Shown piece by piece: positions 1 to 12,797 of a stretch of 64,000 nt of DNA. A program made the translations under genes and the position numbers. Each line of letters opens with the position of its first letter. Within the stretch, counting starts at the first letter, position 1. This DNA comes from Sphagnum magellanicum (taxonomy: Eukaryota > Streptophyta > Sphagnopsida > Sphagnales > Sphagnaceae): positions 12,115,061 through 12,179,060 of the forward strand of contig CM038912.1 in assembly GCA_021904315.1 (NCBI GenBank). The letters run 5' to 3'. The notes beneath the pieces are model-generated. The model did not search any database and had not been told where the DNA came from. It worked only from the letters and a program-made list of their open reading frames with translations.

Positions 1-3000
1 GGTTTTTTTAAATTTTGTGTTCTATATAAATTTTTAATCATAAATCATTGTACAATTTGTTCCATATTAGTGAATAAGACATTTATGCATGGAATTATTT
101 TTTATTTGAATTGTTATAAATCATCCCATTATTTGTTTCATGATTTTTTGTGTATTTTAAAACTTGAGCTTGTAAGTTTTCCCATTCATTGTCATATTCG
201 TTATTCATATTGAAATTGTATACAAATTGTTTACAAAACATTGAATTATCTTAAATTGGATTAATCATTTTTTCTCATTTAGATTCGTTTCAAGTAAATA
301 ATTTGCAAAACATAGCCCCACAAAAGTCCTAAAGTCCTTTTTTTTTGGGGGTACCCCAATAATGAATGGACCCTAATATCTTTTGTGATAATAATACAAA
401 CGATCTATAACAGTTTTCACAAGTGTCTATAAATTGAAATGATCTAGTTGCATGTTAAAATGGCAGATAATATTATGTGTATTTTTTGTTGTGCAAATAT
501 TTGTTGAGATTTTAAAACACATTTCTCATTTTTTGAATGCATTTAAATGTTTCAATTTTTATTTTTTCACATTTGTTTAATATCACTTCCATTTCTTATG
601 TCATTTATTTATCTATTTTACTTGAATATGAAGTATAATATGTAACATCAACATATGGATCTAATATAAATTGTGCATCTATATTTGTTTCCCATAAAGG
701 ACATGCATGTATATTAAATACATGTTTCGTTTACGTTTCAAAATAATGTTGATTTTTGTAATTTGAATTACAAAGCTAAAATATAAATATATTCATCTTA
801 TCACAAATCCAATAAGAAATGATCAAATGTGATATTTTCACCTAACCCCATTTCAATTAACCTTTTGAAAATTTGAATTGATATGTCACATAGATTTGAA
901 GTAACCTTATGTTCTTTTGAAAGACATAATATTTTTTTTAATTTCAATAAATTTTCAGGATAATGAAATCGACAAATTGGTTGATGTTTTTATACATGTT
1001 CATGTATATTGATGTATTTGCATATTATGCATATTGAACAACATTTGCTACCCACAATAATCCATGGTCATGAATAATGTTGGGCAATTTTCATAATTTT
1101 GAAAAAAATGTTAGTTTTGGTTCTTTTAGGAATTAAAAGAAAATTGGTTCAATTCTTGAATTTTATTTATTTTTTCAAATTTTGATACTTTGGTGGGTTT
1201 CGTATTATCATCCAATAAAAATTGTTGGTTTTTAAATAGGTCATTTGTCAACTAAATGAGGTTTGAACCCAAGATATTTTCAAAATAACCTTCAATATTT
1301 ACCAAAAAGTTGCACTTAATCATATGAAATAAAGCATATGATTGTTTTTATTTAATGCTCATTCATCCTATTGGTTTTAAAGTTAAGACAATTAACATGT
1401 GTAAACTTTAAATCTAAAATTCAACTATCTTTTACACACAAAACTTTGTGATGTAATGGTTAATGTTTTCTAGGATTTCTAGAAAGTTTTGGGTTCAAAA
1501 CTTGTAATGATAATAGATAGGTGATTCTATCTACTTGGGTTTTTATAAACTTATACAATTGGTTTTGAGGGTTCACTTGATAACCTCCACATGTATTAAC
1601 TTTGAGCCTTTGTGGTACCCTATTGGTTTTCAAAGTGTTAATTTTCATTCAAAACAAAAATAATCGATTTTCAATTTGAAAATCAAGCTTATAACCAGCA
1701 TGAAAACTAATGGATTAATGATAATTTCCCAACATTAATCATGAGTTAAGCCACTAGATGGAAACTTTGTCATGAAAAAATAATATTTTATTTGACAAAA
1801 TCAAGTGTGAGGCTTTTAAAGACTTTCAAAAGTTATTCATTTTGTGTTCATAGTGTACATGTAAAATGGTCATTTCTAATGAATTTTCTAATATTTTCCA
1901 TGTTTTAATTTTTTTGCATTTCATTTTCATGTATCTATTGAACATGTAAATTTTTAATGGTTTATACCAGAAATGACCAATTATTAACACCCATAGTGAA
2001 AGTTACAAAAATGTTGGTGGTCCAAGTTGCTTGATCATATTGAAAACATTTCCCCAAACATAATTTAGACTTGTAGTCTACTTGTGTAATTTTTTACATA
2101 AATAGATGTAAGCATGCCTTGAATAACCAAAAACCAATGTTGGAAAGCTATATTTTTCATAATGATTATCATTACTTAATCTAATCTAAGTTGAAAACCT
2201 TATACTTGAAGAATTATGACTTAATATCATCATAAACTATGTTTTGAACATTGAAAATGTTTTGCATTAATGTATTTAAACAATTTTCATCATGTATTTT
2301 TTCAAATTGATTGACACATGTTGAATGGAAATGTTACTCATATGTAAGTTTTGTTTCATTTTCACATGATGTTGCAAGTTTTGCTAAATCCTGTCATTTA
2401 TGCTTTATAAATTTATTGAATTTTTTGCTTTTGCATACAAAGGTGTTTGACAAAGTTTAGTGTTTTGCCTACTATGTTAGGATGAACATATCATCACATA
2501 TATATGCATATTTATATTTTAATTTTTTTAATCAAAATTCCCAACAATAGAATGTGGCAATTTATCATGTGGCATGTGAAGTAATATAATCTATAAATGA
2601 TTGAAATTTGTTGGAACATGTATTATGTTTCCATGCAATCCATATTCTCCATATCCTTTTGATTGGAAAATTTATGCAAATGCAAGGTGCAATGTTATTA
2701 AATGTTCTTTTATTTCATTAAGCATTAATAGAAATTTCATATTTAATGTATTTTAAATAATGAAATTTTGTAGTGTTAAATTTAATGATTTGTTGTGATT
2801 TATAATTTTTCACAAGATTTACAAATAAGGAAATCATTTCTTATGTTTTAAGTGTTAATGCAATATAAAAGCGATATAAAACATTCATTTATGATTGAAA
2901 TGCATAATGAACTTGATAAACAAAACATATTTTTTGGCAAAATTTTAACAAAAGCATTTTTAAATGTATAAGATGTCTTTTTTACAATTAATAATGTTCT

Positions 3001-5280
3001 TATGTTCAATGTTTGTGTTATTGGTTTTTATTTCATTTCATTTCAAAAACATCTTTTTAGCTAAACTTCTTAATCTTTTTGTTTTTATTGTATATATTTT
3101 TAATTAATATTTATTAGCAAACTCTAGTTATTTTTTAGCTAAACACTAACTATGTTTTCTTTTGGTGAATTATTCAAATTAAAATTTTGTTGATGATAAC
3201 AACATTTGATTGATGTGTAGATTTCAATTATAAATTATTGATTGTTTTCGTTTCTTAATATCATTTTTAATTTTGTGCATATTAATTTTTCCTTATGTTT
3301 TAAGGTGTTTCAAATGTTTTTTAATGTCATTTGTAACATGTTTAAAATCAAATGTCTAAACGTTTAAACACAAAACATATTGTAATTTGTTGTGCAATCC
3401 ATTTAAGATGTTCATGCATTGATTCCAATAAAATGTTGTTTAATTCAATATTCCAATTAAATCAAATTTTTTACCATGACATATATTTGATCATTATTTT
3501 TTAAAAATTTAATTCAATATTGTTAGAAATATTATGTGTTTTGTCAAGTTGTTTTACCCTAATTAATGTTTAAATAATGTTTAACATGATTGTCTATAGA
3601 TTCAAAATGATTAAATTTTCATATATTATGTTCAAAGTTTTAGTTTGAAACTTGTTTCCAATCTTTGCCATTATTTGATAAATATTATTATTCCAAACAT
3701 GAATAGGATGGTGCAAACATTGTGAAATTTTTAAAAAAGCAATAAAATCACCTTATAATCCTTCATCTCTAGCAAGCATTGACATTTTTTCAATATATAT
3801 TTCTTTGTTGTTGGTTTGTCCATTGTGTTCAATCAAACAAGAATTGTGGGTTCAATTCACATTTTTGACATTCTAATGATTAATGTGTGTTTACATTCAA
3901 GCATTCCCATAAACGAGACATATTATTTTAACGAATCATCTTTGATGTTTTAGAATATCTTAGCATATCTGCTATTATATCATATAAAAAATCATTTTCA
4001 TTAGAAAAAAAATTGTCAATTGCAATCAAGTTTTACAATTAAAAAATGTCATTTACAATTACTATACAAAAGAAAAAGAAAAAAGAGGAATTTTAATTTC
4101 TTGCATACGCAATCAAGAAAAGTAAACAAAAACCATTAAAAGATTAAAGCCCCCATTCTATGGCCCAATACCCCCAAACTTCTTGTAAAAGACACAAAAA
4201 GATTTGAAGGAGGAATGAAGTATGATGCTGTCAAGAGAGTCTTTTTAACATACTACCTTTTGTTTGTCTTGATGGAGTTTTATGTTAGCACCACACAAAA
4301 AGAGGAGTGAAAAAAGGACATGCAAAGAAGGACAAAGAGGAAAAAAATGTAGTATGGGGGTGTTCAAGAAAAAGGAAAGAAGGGTTCTAGTTCCATTTCA
4401 CTAAAGAGAAGCCTAGTTGGTAGTTCCATTGTAGTTCCATTACGAAGATTAATTATAAATATATTTTCTAAATTTTGAAGGCATAGTGGGGTATATGATA
4501 GCAACCACTTTCTAGAACAAAGGATGAGGATAGTGACAACAATAACACCAACATCAACAAACAACAAGACAATGAAGGTGAGGATGTTAAAGGAGGGTGG
4601 GTTTTGTGTTTTTGTGTTTTTGGGAAGGGGGGGGGGGGGGGGGGGGGTTGTTTTGTGGTGGGTCTTTAATTTTATTTTATTTTTCAAGTCCAATTTTTTT
4701 TTAATCACCAAGAAGCCAGTTATTACTTCCAAATTAACCACAATAAAAGGTTTTTCTCACAAAAGGAGAAACTTTGCCATAATCTTGGTTTTTCTTGGTT
4801 TTTGTCATAATCTTGGAGAAATAACAAAAAAAGAAAAAGAAATTGGAACAAAAAATTGAGTTGTAAATGTGAACATGTGAATACAAATGACTAATCATTC
4901 ACCAATAATATTTTTTTGGGGTTTTTTTTTTAAGCAAAAGATTGAGGTTAAGGTGTTTTTCTATCATTGAAATTGGGTGTTACTTTAGTTGGGTAGTCTA
5001 CAAAATAAAAGATTAGACATTTTTGGGCCCTTAATACTTGCACAATAGTTTTCAAAAGTTTATAGGTTGTGTTAAACCTAATAAAATAAGGATGATGGTG
5101 TCTCAGGTTATGGCAAAGTGAAGGTTCAACTATCTTTCGAAATAGGACTTGCCTGTTTCAAACAATTATTTATATTTTTCCTTTTGATAAGTTTAGTTTT
5201 GTGTGGGTGGTTTTATAAGTTTAAGATTATCTTGTTAAAATAAACAATTTTTAGAACATGGCCTATTTGTAATTACGCTT
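1..5280. other. AT-rich intergenic DNA, no gene seen
   Basis: No reading frame here has recognisable protein motifs or plausible splice structure. The sequence is AT-rich with short homopolymers. Two spots (about 1,440-1,500 and 5,095-5,165) have weak tRNA-like box A/box B spacing and are discussed as possible SINE remnants. A short direct echo (CTATTGGTTTT followed by AAAGT) occurs at about 1,369 and 1,621 around the first of these spots. Confidence 0.6.
4627..4647. repeat. poly-G tract, 21 G
   Basis: An uninterrupted run of 21 G lies in otherwise AT-rich DNA. Frames crossing it give oligo-Gly or oligo-Pro and are artefacts. A run of this length can form G-quadruplex structure and is prone to length errors in sequencing, so its exact length is uncertain. 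Confidence 0.9.
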
Positions 5281-5289
5281 TTAATAAAC

Positions 5290-8200
5290 TTCCTTCCTCA
5301 TGGGCACAAAACATCCCGTGTCCCCTAGTTCATCATGTTTCATTGAACCCTGTAGTTCACATCGCCCATTTTCCTTTTCACACACCACCACATACCCATT
5401 CTCCACCCCCTTTCCTATGCAAACCATGCACCACTCACCAACCCCCCATACCATTTTAACAAACCACACACCACCACTAGTTCCTCTTATCGATCCCCAA
5501 CCTTTTCATGTGACTATGGAACCCCAACCCAACACTTTTCAAATCCCCTTAAATAATACACATGTAAAGCCTTATCCCCTTTCCACTATGTCAACCCCTA
5601 TAACTGCCCATGATTAAACCCCCTAACCTACCCCATCCTCCCAACACATCTATAACCTCCACCTAGAGCCTCGTGCCCCACCTATGAACATTAATTTACT
5701 GTTGGAGGGTTAATTTGTCAATAACATTCTTACTAGGCATCCAATCCACCTAATCCAAACCTACATGACCTTTCCAACCTAATACCCTCTTTTACTCCCA
5801 ACCTATTTGCATTAGCTTGGGCTTGGGTTTTGGCATTAAATGTCCTTTGGTCCTTCCATCTTGGCTTCCATCATCCTTGATTATACAATCACATATGTAC
5901 CACCTTATGATGTAATGTACAAGTGGCACTTCGTTTTTCACTGGATAAGTTGACACAAAACCTTTATGATGTGACAATTTGGCATTTGCTCCTCCTATTA
6001 CTTAAACGGTGTCTTGTTTTGCCCCTTCAAAAAGGGGCCACTAGGCATAGGGAAATGATGATGATTTGAGTTAGATGCTTTTTAGTAAGTGATTAGGAAA
6101 ACTTGTAAAAGGAATTATTTTTACAAACCCAAATTTTTACAACAAGTTCAAATTTAATGCCTCCTACCCAACATGATCCTCCAACTATAAATGCCTTATT
6201 TATAATTTAGTCCTTGGATGTGCATGAAAATACTCTTGAACAACGTGCGTTTTGGCACCATTTTCTCTTGCACTCACGTCCTTCGACACCACTTCAACTT
6301 TCATCACTCTACATCCTAAATCAGAGGGCTTCTTTCCACTTTTTTTGGAAGATTATAAATTAGACCAAGACTTTGAACTTTTATTTAACTCCTTCAAAGT
6401 AACATTCCAATGCATGCCGAATCTATCTATAAGTGGTTTTTCTAGGATGGTTTTCAAACATTTCCAAGACTTTTTTCACTTAAAAGATTATGCGAATGGA
6501 TTCTCACATTTGTTTCAACTTTGTTTTCATATTGCATAAGGTCACATCCCATGTTGAATTGCATGTATCCTTGGGGCGACGACCCACCTCTTAACCATGA
6601 CAGAACCTTTAGGTGGAATTCATCCCATTATCATAAAAAAAACATTGTATTGATTCACAAGCTTTATGCCTTCAATTTCACGATGCCTTTGGAACACATT
6701 TTTTCCCACACCAATTTGGAGTAACAACCAAGGGTGGATGTGAAATAGTAATCCATGGCATTTAGTGCACCTTAGACCTTCACCTTAACTAGGTTGTTCT
6801 CTAACTAGATGTGATAAATGCTTTCAATTTGGTGTCAAGAAGGGTCATATTTCAAGAATTTCATGCTTTAGCTGGGAACATCATATAATTTATCCCCTTT
6901 GTTCATGCATTTGAACCTCCTTTATTTTATGGTCATCATAATTGTGATGGTGATGTTATAGTCATCCCATCTACCATGGGAATTTGTCAAGGTGATCTTT
7001 TGGGAGGGGCATTATTTGCCTTAAGGCATTAAGTTCTACAACTAGCCATTTCCCCTCTTGTTTATTTCCATCCATTATAATTGACATTCACATCATCGAC
7101 CCCCTTCCATTATATCCTTTTGCATATGAACACTTTTAGATTGAATTTCATGTGATATGTCATTTTATTTGACCTAAAAAATTTGTAGCCTAGTCCTCTT
7201 TAGGCCTGCTGCCCAACTTCAATACCCCATCCTAGTTTAACACACCATCAAAAGGAATTAGAGTCTTGGGGGTTCCATTGGGCACCTCATCATTTAAATC
7301 ATCCTTTATTAAATATATTTTAGTACAAAATGTTTAACATGTTGACCTTCTCTTTAGGTTGGGTGATGTTTAGGTAGCCTTCAGAATATTAACTCATTGT
7401 TACGTGCAATGACCATTGTATCTATTATGTTGCACACCTCCTTCTCCCACCTTCATAAATTCCCTTGGTTTTTTTGCCCTTTTAAAAAAAAATGTTTATA
7501 CACCTTCTTGGTATAGGGTCCTTTGATAGCCCTGAAGGATTTAGAACATGTAAACAAACCTCTTTCCAAATAACTCTTGGAGGCATCGAGTTTATACTAA
7601 CATCCACCATTGCCCTAACAAGTTATTTAAAACATTAAACTTTTGTAGCCTTAATCTTAGCTGCTAGATTCATGGTCAACTAACATCCTTTCCTTCTTTA
7701 AACCTTAGTGCGAGTTGACAATAACACCTTTCTTTTCCAACAACATTTCAAGGCAACATGTCATTTTTTACCACCCCCAACACAAACATGTTTCCTTCCT
7801 TTTGAACAACTCATTAGACAACAAATGGTTCATTTTCAAAACTCCATTTCAAAGCGTTTGCACCATCATACCTTCTCTAACATGTTTTTTGACGAAATAT
7901 TTGAAGCCCATCGTGCCTGTATTTTATCACGTTTCAGTTTTGGGGTAGGCACTTGGCTTATAGTTTGACTAATTTTCCCAATCTTTCGATTATTTTCCCC
8001 AATTTTTTCCATAGTGCTTTGGATGTGGTTCAAACTATCACATCTTTCAATTGCATGTTTCCCTTGATATGTATGCACACATCCCATTGACTTTATAGGT
8101 ATCCACCTTTTACATTGTGCCAATGGCAATGAATGCATTAGGACCCATGATGCAATGACATTTTTGCTGCCATTGCGTGGAATGCAAGATTTCACATGGG

Positions 8201-8700
8201 ATGAGAACAACTACATGCATTTCCTTCAGCGACATTCAATTTCTCTTGTCGACGAGTTGACATTATGCTCACAAAATCTGCACATTAGTTAATGTTGTTA
8301 TAATTGACCCACCGCGTGCAAATTTATTTCTTTGATCTTGCACAACTTAAAGGTTTATTACCTCCAATGTAGCTTGAGCCAAAAAAAGGAGTTACCATGA
8401 TCAACACTTCACTAATCAATTCCTCCATGTAGCCATTGAAGTATTTGGGTGTTTACACAAGCATGCATATGTGTTCTTATATGATTGTGCCAATGCAATT
8501 TGGAGCCTAAAAGGGTTAGAAAGGCCTTCCTTTTTCTGTCTTGGTTACTCTTTTTCATCCAAGAATTTCAATTATGTTACCATGGATGCAAACATCCTTC
8601 ATCTTAAGTTGAGTAATGATGATAGGCCCATCTACTTCCCGACTTCCACCCCTTCAAAACACACCCCTCATCACCACAACTAACCTATTACATGCAATTG
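5290..8700 (+). pseudogene. decayed non-LTR retrotransposon, reverse transcriptase copy 1
   Basis: Many stops and frameshifts interrupt a protein-like signal that runs consistently on the plus strand in reverse-transcriptase order. At 6,570-6,629 a finger-type motif ends EPLGGIHPI (family: KPxGGVRPI). At 6,988-7,023 the frame reads QGDLLGGALFAL, the RT motif usually seen as QGDPLGGALFAL. At 7,071-7,091 SIIIDIH sits where the catalytic ADD box is expected, so the aspartate pair is damaged. At 7,840-7,920 and 8,432-8,510 come the C-terminal segments (FQNSISKRLHHHTFSN; AIEVFGCLH...CANAIWS), both matched by the second copy near 62-62.7 kb. The Pro-rich frame at 5,300-5,617 may be the N-terminal part, but this is uncertain. 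It is broken beyond function. The RT assignment rests on motif recognition and the exact element ends are not visible. Confidence 0.75.
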
Positions 8701-11700
8701 GTTGTTGAGATGGGGAGTTTTTCACATGTAGTTTGTGTTAACTTGACATCATTTAAATTATCCCTTGTTTTTAATACCTTTGTACATTTTCCAAACATGT
8801 AGTGTGTTTCATAAATAAAGTTTTATAAAGTCTTCATGATAATAAAGGGGAAAAAAAGAAGGAAACGAAGAAAATGCAATTTTCTTTTATAAATTTGAGA
8901 CTATTATATTGTCAAAATGCATTTGAATAAATAAATAAATTGGCAACCCCATTATTGTTGAATCTAATTATACATTTTTAAATAATCAAGTAAGGTCAAA
9001 TTGATAGTTATTGATCCTTTGCTTTGCTTTAGGAAAAGACTTTGTGGCCCGCACATGAACTTCCAACTTTATTTTTATTAAATTTCCAATGACAAAAACT
9101 ACCTTCTACATTTATGAAATGCAATTTCCTTTAAAAAAAATAATTTTGACCTTTATTGAATTTTCAGTGACAAAATTATTCAAATTTCGATAACTCCCAC
9201 ACTGTAAGTCTGAAATTTACAAAACCATGTTAATTGGTTGAAATTTGTCGAAAATGATACCAAGAATGCAACCAAGATTTCCAGGTTCTTCTATCACACG
9301 CTCACCCTATTTGACCGAGCTTTGATATTACAAAAGATGAGGAGAAACACCTTAGATCCCCTCTAAAGCCCATTCTCTAAGGAAGATAACAAAATCTCAC
9401 TTCCCAACTCTCTTTTGGTTGTGAAAAGAAAGAAAGCTTAAGAAGCATTTCAATTCCTTTCCTTCCAAAAGAAACATCAAACTTCAAACCCCAAGAAGGG
9501 AGACTCAAACATATAATGTTGTTATTATCATCATGTTGCTATTTTGCAGAGCCAAACCAGCATGTTTTGACTTTTCTTCATCCAATTTTAATGTTCAGGG
9601 TCACATTCGTACTCAGCATGATGGCTGGGGATGCTGTTATGGAACGTCCGGAGTACCACCAAGGAAAAACCCCTCAAAAATGGATCCCAAACCTCCTCCC
9701 AAAATTATGATGCTCCTAGCCACAAAACTAAAATAACTACATTGTGGCCCAGCCTTTAGCCTACCCCTTTTAGTGGACTTGCCTACCAAGGCAAGGATAT
9801 TGTGTTTAGATTCATTTATAGAGTATATAGTAGCTTAAGGGATTTTATAGGCCCCTAGGTCATACATAATAGCTCTATTTTTTTATGAGGATTTTTTGAA
9901 AGATGATATATTTTGGGTTGTGTTGAAACTTGAGATTAGTTATAATAGAGTTATAATAATATCTTGAAGGATTTTGGTTTCTTTTAGAGGATTTTTTGAA
10001 GATCTATATATATTTTTGCATGGTGAAATATTTGGATGAGTTTCCATAATTCTTCTTTTGCCTTAAGATACTTTTTAATGTAAATGGCAAGGCCACGGTG
10101 TGACACGCCCCCTTGTTTTTCTTTCTCTTATGTTTTCAAATTGTTCCTAGTAGTAATTCATCATTATTTATGTGAGATCTCAAAATTGCAAAGAAAAAGG
10201 ATTAAATAGATGAGCTTGAAAGAAGCAAGTTATTAAATTGCTTTAATAGAAACCATGTTAGTGCATAGGAGAGAACAAAGTGAGGTAATTAGGCCTATAA
10301 AGAATCCCTACTTCGGTAAGGTCCCTACTTTGGTAAGGTCCCTACCACTCCTATAGAGTAGGTGTGAGATCCGACCTCTTTTTGCAAGGGGGGATTTTCT
10401 CAAAATTTCTAAGGTCCTTTCCAATTACACTAGAAACCAACCAAGTGATTTACGGATACGAGGTGCCATCGGAATACATGATGATATTTCCGAGTTTGCT
10501 TTATACATAAAAAAGGTGACCTCCACCTACACTAGGAAGTTTTTTCAAATACGCAAATATGCTTTAAGAAAAGCCCAATTTTCGTGCGCACTAGTCACGT
10601 GCCTCATTTCACAAGCGAAATTTGGCAACATTTTTGACTTCCGAAGTTGAAAAATACGACTTCCCTTGTGTCTCTCGGCTAATTTGTACGTGGCCAGGAA
10701 TTTGAGGTTAATTAAATTGAAAGGCGTTACAAAAGAAAAAGGGAAAGAATTTCACTTTTGGGCAGAATTTTTTGATTTTTGGGTGGGTTTTTTGATTTTT
10801 GAGAAGGATGTTACAAATTTTTTGCACTGTGATCTACGCCACGTAAAGCTCATAAAGGACCGAGTTTCATGAAAAAAATTCAGGACACATTCTCAGCTCT
10901 TGGCCCCCGGGGTCCCTTATTTTGGTAAAAGCCGTGGTCTGGGGCTTTACCCTACACTTTACAAGGGTCAACGATGGGGGGCTTCGAAAGTATGGGGCCC
11001 ATGTTGAGGGCCCCGGCAAACCCCTTATTTGGGTAAAGTACCCCCCACCTTAGATCCTCATTCTACACCAAAGGCTTCTAAATGCTACTCTACTACCTTG
11101 AGTTTTGTTCTTCTCTCAAGTGAGGTGCTATTGGGAACACATTGAGAACTTGATGAACATGTTGGGAACACATTGGGAACAAAAACATCATCCAAAAAGT
11201 CACCCCTTCTCCCAAAAAGAAAAAGGAGTAGGTCCTTTCGGGAGCATGCTCACTCTCCTCATTGGCTCCCAAGAATTTCTATGCCTACTTCCATTCTTTA
11301 CCATTGTTGGTGTAGGTGTAAAAACTTCCGTCCAAATTCCTAATGTATATGGATGAATGTTTACAAAGTGTAAGGAGCCACGGGGGCATTTTATAAAACA
11401 AATTACTCACACTTGTGTGCACACATGGACATTTCATTTTTCGAAACACCCTACACTCTTTTACATTCCCGTGATACGTAACATGTACCACCCCATGGCT
11501 AAGGGCATTATTGCATGGCGTAAAAATTGACACAAAAGAAAAATTTTAAATAAATTTTTTTTTGGGTTGATAGTGAAAATATATGTAACAGCAGTGGAGG
11601 CGCTCAGGAGAAAGGAAAGAGGGGATGAAACTCAGTTTACTACCAAAATTGGTGGAAAAACTAGTTTGGGTTCCAACTCTTTCCTTTTGTAAAATTTCAT

Positions 11701-12660
11701 TCCGAGTTACACATTTGATGGCCCATTATGCTGAAACTGACCGTTCTCACCCCCCCAATCGCCTGACTTTACAAATAACTTTAATATCGTAATACCTTGG
11801 CAGCTTTGACAATAATATAATTATTTTCAGAAATGTTGAAAATTTTCATTTTCAATCAAAATTGATTTAATTATATTCAATAGACATGTGTTGAAGCTAC
11901 CCTTGTATTACGGTCCACAAAACATTAAATGTAATGGGCCCATGCCAAGCCTCGGAAATTGGAAAAAGTGGAGCTCGGCCACTTTGCCTCCTTGTGTTGG
12001 TCCACATAACTATAAAAGCAACCGTTTGTCACCATTTATTTGTCTTACATCACAAAAAAAAAATTTGCAAATAAAAGACACCCAAATTGATTGGTTAGAG
12101 CTTGGGTAAAGCTCGGGATTGTTGTCCCCAGGAACGCTTTACTCTGCTTAAGACAAGCAAAATAAAGCCAAGGGATGACAGAAATTCTCAAAATGTGGGT
12201 CTACTAAACTTCACAAAATGACCATCTTGTACTTTACATTTTATTTTATTTTATTTTATTTTTATAAGAAATTACTTACAAATTTGCATTTAGTTGAAAA
12301 TGTGAAGGCCAACAACAACACAAGCCACATTACATAACACATATCAAGATCACTCAATTTGGGACATGTTTCTTTCTTCAAAGAAATACCACTTACACAA
12401 AATACATAATCCACCACCAAGATCACTGAATTTGAACATGTTTCTATCAAGGTTTAAACAATAAAACTAAAATAAAATAAAATAAAAAATAATATTATTA
12501 ATTTTAATACATAAAATGTGATATCTTGTTTCTGAAGAATTTGAATTAAGGAATTTGAAGTAAAAATTTAATTTAATCAAAAATTTTACCCTATAAGAAA
12601 AATACAAACCCAAAAAAAGAACTTAAAAAATTCCCAAAATTCCCCAAATCACAAAGACAG
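8701..12660. other. intergenic region upstream of the WAT1-type gene, no gene recognised
   Basis: Several open frames occur (for example 9,516-9,736 and 10,666-10,872) but none has a recognised domain or a convincing exon structure. Between about 10.3 and 11.1 kb the base composition is less AT-rich, with a doubled 17-bp unit (CCCTACTTYGGTAAGGT) at 10,305-10,345 and several GGTAAAG/GGCTTTAC words that recur near 12.1 and 63.4 kb. These are probably remnants of a dispersed repeat. Confidence 0.45.
12236..12495. repeat. TTTTA/TAAAA pentamer runs flanking a 27-bp direct repeat
   Basis: A (TTTTA)n tract at about 12,238-12,262 and its complement (TAAAA)n at about 12,466-12,490 face each other about 200 bp apart. 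Between them the segment AAGATCACTCAATTTGGGAC (about 12,346) recurs slightly changed at about 12,419. This lies about 300-550 bp upstream of the transporter start codon, so it may fall in that gene's promoter region. No defined regulatory site is claimed. Confidence 0.6.
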
Positions 12661-12748
12661 GAGCTTTTGTCGTTCTTGTTGTTGTTTTTGGGAGAGTGTG
12701 TGTGTGTGTTCTGTTGGGGAAATTTTCCAGGAGTTCTGGAGTGAGAGT

Positions 12749-12796
12749 TGAGGAGGAGGAGGAGGAGGAGGAAGAGGAAGAGGAAGAGGAGAAGGA
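12749..12796 (+). repeat. (GAG)n purine microsatellite in the 5' leader of the transporter gene
   Basis: An imperfect GAG/GAA repeat ends directly before the start codon at 12,798. It is in frame with the coding sequence, and an in-frame ATG at 12,696 would add 34 residues including about 14 consecutive Glu. Family members start close to the first membrane helix, so the ATG at 12,798 is preferred and the repeat is read as 5' UTR. Confidence 0.85.
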
Positions 12797-12797
12797 G

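Noticed and set aside
3825..3870. GTGGGTTCAATTCAC resembling a tRNA T-arm
   Set aside because: No matching acceptor, D or anticodon stems lie upstream at tRNA spacing.
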